The position numbers were made by a program, and so were the translations under genes. A DNA stretch of 64,000 nucleotides. Origin: Bacteroidia bacterium (GTDB lineage Bacteria > Bacteroidota > Bacteroidia > NS11-12g > UBA9320). The notes under the pieces are model-generated. The model saw only the letters and a program-made list of their open reading frames with translations, was not told the origin of the DNA and did not search any database. Shown here piece by piece: positions 8,620 to 18,614 of this stretch. Position 1 is the stretch's first letter; each line of letters opens with the position of its first letter. The stretch covers positions 50,212-114,211 of the forward strand of contig JADLGN010000033.1 in assembly GCA_020849295.1 (NCBI GenBank). The letters are read 5' to 3'.

Positions 8620-11208
8620 GTGAAGTTTAAAATAATTATTATATTGTCATTTTTTGTATCTGTTCAGGTATCTGCTCAAAAAAAAGACAAATGGTTGCGT
8701 AGAAACTGGAACAATATGGTTTCGCGGTACAATGTGTATTTTCATGCACAAAAAAAACTTAATGAAACAATAGAAGATCTTGTATTATTACATAAAGACG
8801 ATTTTAGCAAACCTATTCAGGTATTTCCTTATGGCGATGATGCAACTGCCACAAGCATAAAGCCCAAGATGGAAGAAGTAATGAAAAAAGCTTCCTTTGT
8901 TATAGACAAGCGTGGTCGAAGCAAATGGGTAGATGATTGCTATTTATTAATTGGAAAATCACATTTTTTTGGTGGAGATTACTTTTCGGCTGATGAAGCT
9001 TTTCAATTTGTAAATTCTCAATACATTGACAAACCAATAAATTATGAAGCAAAACTCTGGATACTAAAAACCTTAGCAAAACAAGGAAAATATGAAGATG
9101 CTGAGGCAGTTTATAAAACTTTTATCAGAGAAGAAAAATTCCCTCCAAAAATTAATAACCAACTCTATCTTACAATTGGTGATATATATACAAGACTTGG
9201 ATATTACGATGATGCACAAAAAAACCTTGAAGCCGGACTAAAGAAAACTAAAAATAAAGTTTTAAAATATAGAATTCATTTTTTACTTGGACAATTATAT
9301 TTTATTACAGGTGATTATAAAAAATCAGCATTTCATTACAGTAAAGTTGCACGCTCAAGTGCTCCTTACGAATTTGCATTTCAGTCTAATATTCAAATTG
9401 TAAAAGCAAACTCATTAAGCGGAAATTCTTCAACACGCGAAAGCAGAAAGAATTTGAAAAAAATGCTTAGAGATGATAAAAATATTGATTATTTCAGTCA
9501 GCTTTATTATGAACTTGGAAATCTTGATTATGCTGATAAAAACTATAATAAATCAATAAAAAACTATCAAAATGCTGTAAAGTATGCCAAAGGAAACAAT
9601 GTTATAAAAACTGATGCTTTTCTTAAAATAGCTAAAATTTATTATGAAAACAGAAACTATAAAATGGCTCAAAAATTCTTTGACAGCACAGCACTTGTAA
9701 TACCCGAAACTCATCCCGAATATGAAAAAATAAAACTTCAACAGGCTAATCTTACTAATCTTATTGACCAACTACTTGCAATAAAAAACTATGACAGTTT
9801 GCTTCATCTTTCTTCTCTATCAAAAGAACAACTATATAGAGAAATAAACCGAATTATAGATAACAAAAATGCTGAAGCAAAGAAAAAAGCAAAAAAGAAA
9901 GCAAAAGATGAAAATCCAACACCTCCAGATATTTTAAATACAACACCCGGCCCTTCAGGACCTATAGCCGGAACAAATCAGTTTATTTTTGATAATCCAA
10001 CATTGATGGGTACAGAATATAATGAGTTTATAAAAAGATGGGGAAACAGAAAACTAACTGACAATTGGAGAATTTCTTCTTCAAAGAAAAATAATGAACC
10101 AGATCCGGAAACAAAAGAAAACTACGACAATAATGACGGGAAAATATCTCCAGAAAACCAAAAAACAAAAGAATCAAGAGATGATGAATTTAAACGATTA
10201 CTTGCTAATGTTCCGTTAACAGAAAAAGACAAATCACTTGCACACTCCAAAATATTAACCGGTCATGTTGAAGCAGGAAAAATATACTTCGAAAAATTGA
10301 AAGAATATAACGAGGCTATTTCGCATTTTGATGCTGCATTGCAATTATATCCGGCTAATAAGTATGAAGCAGAAATATTGTATTATCTTTCAAAATGCTA
10401 TTCTTCATTAAAAGATTCGTCAAAAAGTAATTACTACACAGATTTATTAAACAACAAATATCCGGATTCGGAATTTAATAAAGTATTTAAAAATAATTAT
10501 AAAACAAATACTGACACTATTGCCAAACCAAAAGAAAATGCAATAAACGAAAAGCAAGAAGTTACTGAACTTTACCAAAAAATGTACAATGCTTATCAGG
10601 CAAAAAATTACGAGCTTGTAAAGGCAATAAAAACAGAAGCAGACAAAAAATACGCCGGCAATGCAATTCAGGCAAAATTTGATTATTTGTATGCACTTAC
10701 TATTGCACAAACAGAAAGTATTGAGAAATTTGCAGAATTACTTAAACAAATAAAGGAAAGCTATCCAGGTACCGAAATTGCTGAAATTGCTCAATACACC
10801 CTTGAGGTAATTGACAACCGTAACAAAGCTGCCAAGTTAGATCCAAAATCTATATATAAATACGACGCATCTTCATCTCATTTTTTTAGTATTGTTACTC
10901 CCGAAGGTCAGTCTGAAAAACTGAAAAATGCAATTTCAAATTTCAATACAAAATTTTTTAGCACTAAAAACTTAAAGATTAAATCATACTTGCTTGGCAA
11001 TAAAGATATGCTTGGAGTGGAACTTTTTGAAAATAAAAGTACAGCACTTGAATACTACAAATCTTTTTCAATAAACTTTAAAGAATTTATGTCACCTATG
11101 CCCTCAGAAGCTAAATTTTTTGTAATTTCATCTGAAAATTTCCTCACCTTAATTCGTGAAATGAACGATGCTGAGTATATTTCTTTCTTTGAAAAGATGT
11201 ATTTCTGA
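8620..11208 (+). CDS. PorW/SprE-like TPR protein of the type IX secretion/gliding system
   Basis: An 862-residue secreted protein: signal peptide (1-19, cut after VSA), then RRNWNNMVSRYNVYFHAQKKL, the characteristic start of the SprE/PorW family. TPR repeats follow from about 95 to 390, then a Lys/Pro-rich linker (about 415-460) and further TPRs (about 540-720). SprE/PorW is a periplasmic component needed for type IX secretion; the window also encodes two predicted cargo proteins. The start is GTG. Unlike described PorW/SprE lipoproteins there is no lipobox cysteine; the signal peptide looks like a plain type I signal. Family assignment is fairly firm, exact role inferred. Confidence 0.8.
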   Translation: MKFKIIIILSFFVSVQVSAQKKDKWLRRNWNNMVSRYNVYFHAQKKLNETIEDLVLLHKDDFSKPIQVFPYGDDATATSIKPKMEEVMKKASFVIDKRGRSKWVDDCYLLIGKSHFFGGDYFSADEAFQFVNSQYIDKPINYEAKLWILKTLAKQGKYEDAEAVYKTFIREEKFPPKINNQLYLTIGDIYTRLGYYDDAQKNLEAGLKKTKNKVLKYRIHFLLGQLYFITGDYKKSAFHYSKVARSSAPYEFAFQSNIQIVKANSLSGNSSTRESRKNLKKMLRDDKNIDYFSQLYYELGNLDYADKNYNKSIKNYQNAVKYAKGNNVIKTDAFLKIAKIYYENRNYKMAQKFFDSTALVIPETHPEYEKIKLQQANLTNLIDQLLAIKNYDSLLHLSSLSKEQLYREINRIIDNKNAEAKKKAKKKAKDENPTPPDILNTTPGPSGPIAGTNQFIFDNPTLMGTEYNEFIKRWGNRKLTDNWRISSSKKNNEPDPETKENYDNNDGKISPENQKTKESRDDEFKRLLANVPLTEKDKSLAHSKILTGHVEAGKIYFEKLKEYNEAISHFDAALQLYPANKYEAEILYYLSKCYSSLKDSSKSNYYTDLLNNKYPDSEFNKVFKNNYKTNTDTIAKPKENAINEKQEVTELYQKMYNAYQAKNYELVKAIKTEADKKYAGNAIQAKFDYLYALTIAQTESIEKFAELLKQIKESYPGTEIAEIAQYTLEVIDNRNKAAKLDPKSIYKYDASSSHFFSIVTPEGQSEKLKNAISNFNTKFFSTKNLKIKSYLLGNKDMLGVELFENKSTALEYYKSFSINFKEFMSPMPSEAKFFVISSENFLTLIREMNDAEYISFFEKMYF

Positions 11209-11213
11209 CAAAT

Positions 11214-11618
11214 TCACTCATCAACCAATATTCTATCTTTGCCATCAAAAAAAGGCGATTGGATTGAAATAACTTTTAATGGCTTTGTGCCCTGATTTGT
11301 TACTGAATGTATGGTTTTACAAGGTATTATTACTAAATCACCTTTTTTTATTTCAAATTCTTTGTCGCCAAGTTTCATTATAGCATTACCATCCAATATA
11401 TATATATTTTCGGTATGTGAACTGTGGTAATGCGATTTAACCTTGTCGGGTATAATTATTAAAAAAGTACAACTCAAACTATCGCACGAAAGTTTTATAA
11501 CTTGAGTTTTTTCATTGTTTGTGGCACTTAATGTATCAGTATTTATATGTAGTTGAGCAAACAGTTTTGAAGGAATAAAAACTATAACAAAAGCTAAAAA
11601 ACAAAACAGATTTTTCAC
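11214..11618 (-). CDS. Secreted cupin-domain protein
   Basis: 134 residues with a signal peptide (1-21, ending LFA-Q) and one small cupin barrel (about 50-125). The first cupin motif supplies histidines in SHYHSSHTENIYILDG and the second is PCKTIHSV, so a metal site is probable. The substrate cannot be deduced. It is the last gene of an apparent five-gene operon with an RND efflux system, 8 bases after the AhpD-like gene, which suggests a periplasmic detoxification or sensing task for the exported compound class. Confidence 0.75.
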   Translation of the reverse strand: MKNLFCFLAFVIVFIPSKLFAQLHINTDTLSATNNEKTQVIKLSCDSLSCTFLIIIPDKVKSHYHSSHTENIYILDGNAIMKLGDKEFEIKKGDLVIIPCKTIHSVTNQGTKPLKVISIQSPFFDGKDRILVDE

Positions 11619-11626
11619 AGTAATAA

Positions 11627-12070
11627 TTAATTTTTATAAACTAATTTAGTTGAAACAGCTATTCTGTTCCATGCGTTTATTGTTATTATTAGCATTATAA
11701 TTTGTGCGGTTTTGTTTGCTCCAAAAATTTCTATTGCACTATTATAAGTTTCGTCACTTAGCCCTTTTTCAGCTATTTTGGTAACTTCTTCGGTAAGTTG
11801 AAGTAATATTCTTTCATCGCCAGAAAACAAATGTGATTCATGCCAGACTGGTAAAGCAAAAATTCTTCTTTCACTTTCTCCATACTTCAAAGCATCTTCA
11901 GTGTGCATATCAAGACAGTAAGCACATCCGTTAATTTGTGAAGCCCTCATTTTAATAAGCTCTTTTTGGATATTGCTAAGTTGGCAACTTTTACCATAAT
12001 TTTCTAAAGTAAGCATTGCTTCATAAGCAGCCGGCTCAAGTTCTTTTATAACAATTCTTTTGCTTTCCAT
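11627..12070 (-). CDS. Carboxymuconolactone decarboxylase/AhpD-like protein
   Basis: 147 residues of the CMD/AhpD helical fold. The redox signature CAYCLDMH (about 52-59), including the CxxC and the following histidine, fits alkylhydroperoxidase-like members that reduce peroxides, rather than true lactone decarboxylases. It lies 9 bases after the tolC-like gene and 8 before the cupin gene. The pairing with an efflux operon suggests a response to an oxidising or electrophilic compound; that is inference. Confidence 0.82.
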   Translation of the reverse strand: MESKRIVIKELEPAAYEAMLTLENYGKSCQLSNIQKELIKMRASQINGCAYCLDMHTEDALKYGESERRIFALPVWHESHLFSGDERILLQLTEEVTKIAEKGLSDETYNSAIEIFGANKTAQIIMLIITINAWNRIAVSTKLVYKN

Positions 12071-12079
12071 TTTTTATTA

Positions 12080-13393
12080 TTATTTGATAATTTTTCCGCA
12101 AATTTTTAATAATTCTGTTTCCGAAATTTTGACATTATACTTTGCTGTTGCAAGTCTGTTTACAACTTCTTCATAGCTTTGTTGAATAAGTTTTAATTCT
12201 AATGAAGTTGATATACCCAATTTGAATTGTTCTAATGCAATTTTTAAGGTTTGTTTTGCATACAAATAATTTTCTTCTTCAAGCTTAAGGATTGAAATAT
12301 CGTCTTCATAATTTTTGAAAGATTTATATAGATTTAGTTGCACTTTGGTTTTAATATTTTCGAACTCATATATTGAATTTTGCTTTGCTAATTCTAAGTT
12401 TTTTGATGTGGTTCTATAATTAAAACCATTAAATATTGTAGAAGTAGCTGTAAAACCGAAATTAATACCTGAATTTTTATTCAACAATGAAAATCCTGCC
12501 TGATTTTGAGCTCTGTTGAACAAATAATTAGTATTAAGATTTACTTTAGGTAAAATACTTGAACGATTTTCGAGCATTAAATACTTATAAATTTTTATAT
12601 TTTTTTCAGCAAAAATCAAATCACTGTTATTGCTTAGTATTAATTTTTGTAACTCATCATATTTGTATTCATGTATTAATTCTAAACTGTCGTCTATTTC
12701 AAATTCAAATTCAACCGGCTGCAATAGTAACTGGTTTAATTCTGCTTTTGCATTTTTAAGTAAGGTTTTTTGCCTTATCAAATTTGATTTCAAAATGTTT
12801 AAATCTACTTTAGCTTGCAATACTTCAAACTCAGAACTACTTCCTATATCTGATTTTTTCTGAGCAATTTTTAATCTTTCTTCTGATACATCAAAACTTT
12901 CTTCAAATCCCTTAATAATTTGTTTTTGTTTAGCAATAGAGTAAAAAGATTTGATAACTGATGTCAAAGTATTTTCAATCTGAATTTTTGCATTAAGCTT
13001 ACCCATTTCTTCAAATTCGGCAAGTTTTTTTTGTGTAGCAAACATTTTTAGCCCATCAAAAATAGTCCAGGTAAGGTACGCTCCTGCTGCTATATTTTGC
13101 GAGCCAACTCCATTTTTATTAATAATTGTACCATTTGAAAATTCCTGTTGAACATTGTTGTTTGCAAGATTGGTTGAAGCATTTAAGTCTATACGCGGCA
13201 ACATACCCGCATTGCCAAGTGAATTGTTGTTTGCAGCTTGCAATGTATTATTTTTCGCTATAAGAATATCGTAATTGTTTTTTAAAGCAGTAGCAATAGT
13301 TTGTTCAAGCGTAATTTTTGAATTTTGAGAAAATATTTTTCCTGTACTAAATACGAAAAACAATATCATTAAATAAATACTATTTTGTTTCAT
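12080..13393 (-). CDS. TolC-family outer membrane efflux protein
   Basis: 437 residues with a signal peptide (1-22) and two OEP repeats, each a long coiled-coil pair (about 25-225 and 235-435). The opening ITLEQTIATALKNNYDILIAKNN is typical of Bacteroidota TolC-like proteins. It forms the trans-envelope exit duct for the RND pump encoded directly upstream; the two genes overlap by 14 bases, implying translational coupling. Confidence 0.92.
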   Translation of the reverse strand: MKQNSIYLMILFFVFSTGKIFSQNSKITLEQTIATALKNNYDILIAKNNTLQAANNNSLGNAGMLPRIDLNASTNLANNNVQQEFSNGTIINKNGVGSQNIAAGAYLTWTIFDGLKMFATQKKLAEFEEMGKLNAKIQIENTLTSVIKSFYSIAKQKQIIKGFEESFDVSEERLKIAQKKSDIGSSSEFEVLQAKVDLNILKSNLIRQKTLLKNAKAELNQLLLQPVEFEFEIDDSLELIHEYKYDELQKLILSNNSDLIFAEKNIKIYKYLMLENRSSILPKVNLNTNYLFNRAQNQAGFSLLNKNSGINFGFTATSTIFNGFNYRTTSKNLELAKQNSIYEFENIKTKVQLNLYKSFKNYEDDISILKLEEENYLYAKQTLKIALEQFKLGISTSLELKLIQQSYEEVVNRLATAKYNVKISETELLKICGKIIK

Positions 13394-16300
13394 TTTTTCT
13401 GGATCTTGAAAGATAAGTATAAATAGCAGGAATTACATAAAGAGTTAAAATAAGTGAAAATAAAACACCGCCAACAATAACAATACCCATTGATTTTCGA
13501 CTACTTGAACCGGCTCCAAGTGATAATGCAATAGGCAAAGCTCCTAATGAAGTTGCAATACTTGTCATCAATATTGGGCGTAATCGCGCCACAGATGCTT
13601 CTCTTATTGCATCTTTGAGTGAATTGCCTTTTTCTTGCAATTGATTTGCAAATTCAACAATTAAAATTCCGTTTTTGGTTACCAAACCTATCAACATTAT
13701 AATTCCAATCTGGCTAAATATATTTAAAGTTTGATTGAAATACCAAAGTGATAATACTGCTCCGCAGAGTGCTAGAGGAACCGTTATCATAATAATAAGC
13801 GGGTCAATAAAACTTTCAAATTGTGCTGATAAAATTAAAAAAATCAAAAGTAAAGCCAACAAGAAAGCAAACAAAACATTAGATGAACTTTCGGCAAAAT
13901 CGCGTGAGGGACCGGTAAGTTCGGTAGAAAAAGATTCATCTAAAACTTTTCCGGCAATATTTCTCATTTCATCAATGCCGTCGCCAATAGTTTTACCTTG
14001 TACCAAACCTGCCGAAACAGTAGCAGACTGGTATCTGTTGTAATGATACAATTGTGGCGGGCTACTTTCTTCTGATATAGATACAAGATTGTCAATTTGA
14101 ATCATTTCTCCTTTATAGTTTCTAATATAAATTGATTTTAAATCTAATGGTTCATCGCGTTTGTTTCTTTCCATTTGCCCAAGAACCTGATATTGCTTGC
14201 CATTCATGGTAAAGTAACTAAATCTCTGCCCACTTAATGATAATTGCAATGTTTGTGCTATATCACTTACTGAAACTCCAATACTTGCAGCTTTATCTCT
14301 ATTTATTGAAATATTGAGTTCGGGTTTATTGAATTTTAAATTTACATCAATACCTTGAAATACCTTGCTTTTGCCGGCTTCTTCCAAAAACTTTGGTAAT
14401 TTTTCTTTTAATTTTTCAAAGTTTGGGGCTTGTAATACAAATTGTACTGGCATTCCACTTCTTGAGCCTCCCGAACTTATTGTTTGTTCTGGTATTACAA
14501 ATGCTTTTGCTTCGGTGTAATTTTTTAAATGTTGTGAAAAAAAATCTGCAATTTCATTTTGAGTACGTACTCTTTTATCTGGTTCGGTAAATGCAAGTCT
14601 CATAAATCCGGTATTTACAGCACCAGAACCCGTAAAACCCGGTGCTGTAACTGTAAGTAAAACTCTTTTTTCGGGTATAGAGTCATTTACAAAATCTGTA
14701 ACTTTCATTATATAATTATCGGTATATTCATACGATGAGCCTTCGGGGGCTGATACCATTACTCTAACCCAACTTCTGTCTTCTAATGGTGCTAATTCTG
14801 ATTGTAAAGTTTTTCCGATAAAAAATATTAGTGCTCCACTACATAAAATAATAATTATTGCTATCCATCTTCTTTTTAAAAATTCCGACAATGTATTTCT
14901 GTAGTTGTTTTCTAAATTAAGAAAGAAAGGTTCGGTAAGTTCGTAAAATTTGCTTTTTTTATGATTTTTTCTAACCATATAAGCATTAAGCATAGGAGTT
15001 AAGGTAAGTGATACAAATGCTGAAATTAAAACAGCACCTGCTATAACTATTCCAAATTCTCTAAACAAACGCCCAACAAAACCCTGCATAAATATTACTG
15101 GCATAAAAACGGCTGCGAGTGTAACTGAGGTAGAAACAACTGCAAAAAATATTTCTTTTGAACCTTTGTGAGCAGCTTCTACAGGGTTCATGCCGCTTTC
15201 TATTTTTTTATAAATGTTTTCTGTTACAACTATACCGTCATCAACTACCAAGCCGGTAGCCAGTACTATAGCCAAAAGAGTAAGTACATTTACCGAATAT
15301 CCCATAAGATACATAATAAAGAAAGCTCCTATTAATGAAACAGGAATATCTATTAATGGGCGAAAAGCAACTAACCAATCTCTGAAAAATAAATAGATAA
15401 TCAATACTACTAAAATTATTGCAATCAATAGTGTTTCTTGTACTTCGGTAATAGAACGCTTTACAAACTTTGTATTGTCTAATGCAATATCTAATTTTAG
15501 GTCTTTGGGTAAATCTTTCTTTATATGTTCTATACGATTGTAAAATTCTTTGGCAATATCAATATAGTTTGAACCTGGCTGCGGAACTAAAGCAACACCA
15601 ATCATTGGAATACCTGATTGTCTTAGAATTGTTTCTTCATTTTCAGGTCCAAGTACAGCATATCCAATATCTTTAAATCTAATTATTTTGTCATTATCCG
15701 AACGTATAATCATATTGTCAAACTGTTCTTCAGTAACAAGTTTGCCTACTGTTTTTACGGTTAATTCTGTTGTGTTTCCTGCAATTTTGCCTGTTGGCAA
15801 CTCTATATTTTGTTTTTCTAATGCAAGTTTTACATCAAGTGGAGTAAGGCTGTAAGCTGCAAGTTTTTCAGGATTCATCCAAAGCCTCATTGAATATCTT
15901 TTTAAACCCCACATTTGTACCGTGCTTACACCAGGTATAGTTTGCAATCGTTCTGCAATTACATTTTCTGCATAAGCACTAAGTTCAAGATGATTTCTTG
16001 AGTCACTTTGTACAGTTAGAGAAATTATAGCATCAGAATTTGCATCAGATTTTGTAACAGTTGGTAATGCGTCAATATCTTGTGGCAATTGACGTACAGC
16101 CTGTGATACTTTATCGCGAACATCATTTGCGGCAGCTTCTAAATCAGCACTCAAATTAAATTCAACTGTAATTGTACTTGCTCCTTGCGCACTTGTAGAT
16201 GAAATACTTCTTACTCCTTCTATTCCATTAAGTACTTTTTCGAGAGGTTCGGTAATTTGCGATTCAATAACATCAGCATTTGCACCGGCATAATTTGTTC

Positions 16301-16442
16301 TTACTGTAATTATTGGAGGGTCTATTGAAGGATATTCTCTAACTCCTAAATAATTATACCCTATAGCTCCAAACAAAACTATTATAATTGACATTACAAT
16401 AGCCAATACAGGACGATTAATGCTTAATGAAGAAATATTCAT
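13380..16442 (-). CDS. RND-family efflux pump, inner membrane subunit (HAE1/AcrB-like)
   Basis: 1020 residues with the duplicated RND architecture: N-terminal membrane helix, a large periplasmic porter domain, a block of membrane helices, and the repeat. The proton-relay pair lies in GLVVDDGIVVTENI near residue 400. The start NISSLSINRPVLAIVMSI is typical of the HAE1 branch that exports hydrophobic drugs or other amphiphiles rather than metals. It is encoded between the adaptor (10 bases) and the outer membrane duct (14-base overlap). Confidence 0.94.
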   Translation of the reverse strand: MNISSLSINRPVLAIVMSIIIVLFGAIGYNYLGVREYPSIDPPIITVRTNYAGANADVIESQITEPLEKVLNGIEGVRSISSTSAQGASTITVEFNLSADLEAAANDVRDKVSQAVRQLPQDIDALPTVTKSDANSDAIISLTVQSDSRNHLELSAYAENVIAERLQTIPGVSTVQMWGLKRYSMRLWMNPEKLAAYSLTPLDVKLALEKQNIELPTGKIAGNTTELTVKTVGKLVTEEQFDNMIIRSDNDKIIRFKDIGYAVLGPENEETILRQSGIPMIGVALVPQPGSNYIDIAKEFYNRIEHIKKDLPKDLKLDIALDNTKFVKRSITEVQETLLIAIILVVLIIYLFFRDWLVAFRPLIDIPVSLIGAFFIMYLMGYSVNVLTLLAIVLATGLVVDDGIVVTENIYKKIESGMNPVEAAHKGSKEIFFAVVSTSVTLAAVFMPVIFMQGFVGRLFREFGIVIAGAVLISAFVSLTLTPMLNAYMVRKNHKKSKFYELTEPFFLNLENNYRNTLSEFLKRRWIAIIIILCSGALIFFIGKTLQSELAPLEDRSWVRVMVSAPEGSSYEYTDNYIMKVTDFVNDSIPEKRVLLTVTAPGFTGSGAVNTGFMRLAFTEPDKRVRTQNEIADFFSQHLKNYTEAKAFVIPEQTISSGGSRSGMPVQFVLQAPNFEKLKEKLPKFLEEAGKSKVFQGIDVNLKFNKPELNISINRDKAASIGVSVSDIAQTLQLSLSGQRFSYFTMNGKQYQVLGQMERNKRDEPLDLKSIYIRNYKGEMIQIDNLVSISEESSPPQLYHYNRYQSATVSAGLVQGKTIGDGIDEMRNIAGKVLDESFSTELTGPSRDFAESSSNVLFAFLLALLLIFLILSAQFESFIDPLIIMITVPLALCGAVLSLWYFNQTLNIFSQIGIIMLIGLVTKNGILIVEFANQLQEKGNSLKDAIREASVARLRPILMTSIATSLGALPIALSLGAGSSSRKSMGIVIVGGVLFSLILTLYVIPAIYTYLSRSRKNETK

Positions 16443-16452
16443 ATTTTTTCGG

Positions 16453-17517
16453 CTAATTAATGTTTGTTATTTTTACTGACATACCTGGCTTTATCTGCAT
16501 TATTCCTGTTTTTATAACAGTGTCTCCTTCTTTAAGTCCTTTTATAATCTGAACCATTTTGTCAGTTCTGTTTCCAGTTTCAACTTGTACTATTTCAGCC
16601 ATTCCGTTTTTTACAACAAATACTGTTTTGCCTTTTAGAACAGGAATAATTGATTCGGTTGGTACCATTATGGCATTTTCAATACTGCCAAGTTCTATTT
16701 TAACATTGGCAAAAGCTCCTGGGTAAATTTTATTGCCAGAGTTGGGGCATGTTGCTCTTACTTTTAAGGTACGTGTATTCAAATCAATTTTAGGCTCTAT
16801 TGCTGCAATTTCACCATAAAAATTATTTTCAAAACCTTCAATGTTAAATTCTACTTTATTTCCCTTTCTTATACTCTCTGAGTATTTTTCAGACACAGAA
16901 AAATCAAGTTTCACCGGATTTATTTGTTGTATAGTTGCAATTACTGTTGTGTTTGTAACAAATGCACCATCACTCACATTTTTCAATCCAATTATTCCAT
17001 TAAAAGCTGCACGTATTTCTGTTTTTTCAATTTGCGCTTGTACAAATTCTATGTCAGCATTCAATTCACTTACTTTATTTGCACTAATATCAACTTCTTG
17101 CTGGCTGATTCCTTTTATTTTTAGCAATTCAAGTTCACGATTAAGCTGTGTTTCGGCTAATTTTTTTTGTATAATTAATTTCTTAAGTTGTGCTTGAAAC
17201 TCTGTATCTTTTATTTTTACAAGTAATTGCCCTTTGACAACCTGTGATCCTTCTCTTATGTTTAACTGAATAATTTTTCCTGCAATTTCTGGCTTGAGTT
17301 CTATTTCTTCGTTGGCTAAAATTGTTCCTGAAGAAAATATTGTATTTTCAAGCTTTTCTGATTTTGTTATAATTGCTGTAACATTGGTAAGAGATTGTTT
17401 TCCATTTTTTGAGCTATAGCTTTTATTTGAATTGATGTTTGAAGGAAAACATTTGAATTTTAGTATTATTAAACCAATAATTACAATAACAGTAATTATT
17501 ATAGACTTGAGTTTCAT
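16453..17517 (-). CDS. RND efflux periplasmic adaptor (membrane fusion protein)
   Basis: 354 residues: an N-terminal membrane segment (about 5-20), a lipoyl-type domain split by a short alpha-hairpin (about 65-185: IKPELAGK-like motif EIELKPEIAGKI, then IRAAFNGIIGL), a beta-barrel and a membrane-proximal domain. It joins the RND pump to the TolC-like duct. It is the first gene of the operon; a TAAATTTG element (17539-17546) lies just upstream on the minus strand. Confidence 0.92.
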   Translation of the reverse strand: MKLKSIIITVIVIIGLIILKFKCFPSNINSNKSYSSKNGKQSLTNVTAIITKSEKLENTIFSSGTILANEEIELKPEIAGKIIQLNIREGSQVVKGQLLVKIKDTEFQAQLKKLIIQKKLAETQLNRELELLKIKGISQQEVDISANKVSELNADIEFVQAQIEKTEIRAAFNGIIGLKNVSDGAFVTNTTVIATIQQINPVKLDFSVSEKYSESIRKGNKVEFNIEGFENNFYGEIAAIEPKIDLNTRTLKVRATCPNSGNKIYPGAFANVKIELGSIENAIMVPTESIIPVLKGKTVFVVKNGMAEIVQVETGNRTDKMVQIIKGLKEGDTVIKTGIMQIKPGMSVKITNIN

Positions 17518-17538
17518 TTCTTAATTCGTTTTTTGGTT

Positions 17539-17546
17539 CAAATTTA
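17539..17546 (-). promoter_or_regulatory. -7 element for the RND efflux operon
   Basis: On the minus strand TAAATTTG, an exact TAnnTTTG match, lies 21 bases before the adaptor ATG. No -33 TTG is seen at 17-23 bases, so confidence is limited. Confidence 0.35.
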
Positions 17547-17588
17547 ATTAATTGAAAATCTAAGAAAATTTATTTCTTTAATTTTATT

Positions 17589-17626
17589 AAAAAAAACGAT
17601 GTCTCTTGCTCAATACAAGAGACATC
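17589..17626 (-). terminator. Intrinsic terminator of the 17655-18566 gene
   Basis: A perfect 11-bp stem (17598-17608 paired with 17616-17626, GATGTCTCTTG and its complement) with a 7-base loop is followed on the minus strand by a run of eight T (17589-17596, after one G). It lies 29 bases past the stop of the minus-strand gene and separates it from the efflux operon. Confidence 0.88.
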
Positions 17627-17654
17627 ATTAAAAAAAATATTATTATGTTATTAT

Positions 17655-18566
17655 TTATTTTTTGTTTCTCATGGCATATTTTTTATCTGTGCCATAAATA
17701 TTAAAACTGAAATTTAAATTAAAGTAATTGAATGATGGAGTCAAATATTGCACTCCGGGTCTCATCCCAAATTCAATTGAAGTAACAACTCCCATTTGGT
17801 CCCATTCAACGCCTACGCGATATCCAACAGGCGATGATTTTGCAGGCTTTGCTTTATATTTTGCATTACTTATTGTTACATCACTTAATGATGAAAAACC
17901 AAACAATGCATCAATATAAAATCTTCTAGCAAGGTGGCTGTAATATTTCCATCCATTCGCATGTACTGTTGTTTTTTTAATCTTTTTAAAAACTAGCCCT
18001 CCAAAAGCAAACATATTTGTGCTGTTTGAACCATAAATTTTTCCATTATTAGGAACAAATTTTCCATTTGCATTACTAAGTTCTATTATTTTATCTGCAG
18101 ATGTATCAGCGTCTGTATAGAACATTCTATTAGAAAATGATATCCCTCCATGTAATCCCTTTTGTTTTCTCATTGGTACACGAGCTATAAAATATTTTTC
18201 GGAATATGCATTTTTGCTTGTAGTTATTTTCAATTTCTTATTTTTCTTCATTTTATCGAGTAAGAAAAAATCAACACTTGCTTCTAAATAGTTTCCGCTT
18301 TTTATTTCAGACTTATTGTCTATTAATTCTTTATTTGAAAAAGAATATACTTCTCTTCTATAGCAAGCATTATAGCCTAATTTTTTACCAATAGCTCCTT
18401 CAGCTAATACTCCTGCGTATGCATTTGCATCCACACCTACTCCTATTGATATTTTTACCGGACTTAACTTACTTGAGTAGTCATCTACTGTGTATGATAT
18501 TTTTTGTGCATACACTGCTTGAGACACATAAAATGACATTGATAAAATAAATAAAATTCTTTTCAT
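17655..18566 (-). CDS. Secreted/outer-membrane protein of unknown function
   Basis: The start is placed at the ATG at 18566, which gives a clean signal peptide (MKRILFILSMSFYVSQAVYA-Q, 1-20) and a 303-residue protein. An open frame extends upstream to 18614 but would put 16 polar residues before the signal and run through the promoter. The mature part is rich in alternating aromatic and polar residues with turn motifs and ends in a strand-like NYFNLNFSFNIYG stretch, suggesting an outer membrane beta-barrel. It has its own promoter and terminator and diverges from a two-component system, a plausible regulator. No family recognised. Confidence 0.7.
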   Translation of the reverse strand: MKRILFILSMSFYVSQAVYAQKISYTVDDYSSKLSPVKISIGVGVDANAYAGVLAEGAIGKKLGYNACYRREVYSFSNKELIDNKSEIKSGNYLEASVDFFLLDKMKKNKKLKITTSKNAYSEKYFIARVPMRKQKGLHGGISFSNRMFYTDADTSADKIIELSNANGKFVPNNGKIYGSNSTNMFAFGGLVFKKIKKTTVHANGWKYYSHLARRFYIDALFGFSSLSDVTISNAKYKAKPAKSSPVGYRVGVEWDQMGVVTSIEFGMRPGVQYLTPSFNYFNLNFSFNIYGTDKKYAMRNKK

Positions 18567-18581
18567 ATTACTTTTTTTATT

Positions 18582-18614
18582 GCAAATGTAGTTTAAAAAC
18601 AATGCCTGATTCAA
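18582..18614 (-). promoter_or_regulatory. Complete Bacteroidota-type promoter (-33 TTG, -7 TACATTTG)
   Basis: On the minus strand TTG (18614-18612) is followed after 21 bases by TACATTTGC (18590-18582), matching the TTG-N17-23-TAnnTTTG consensus in sequence and spacing. The ATG at 18566 follows 15 bases later. This is the best-formed promoter in the window and it supports the internal start chosen for the gene. Confidence 0.65.
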
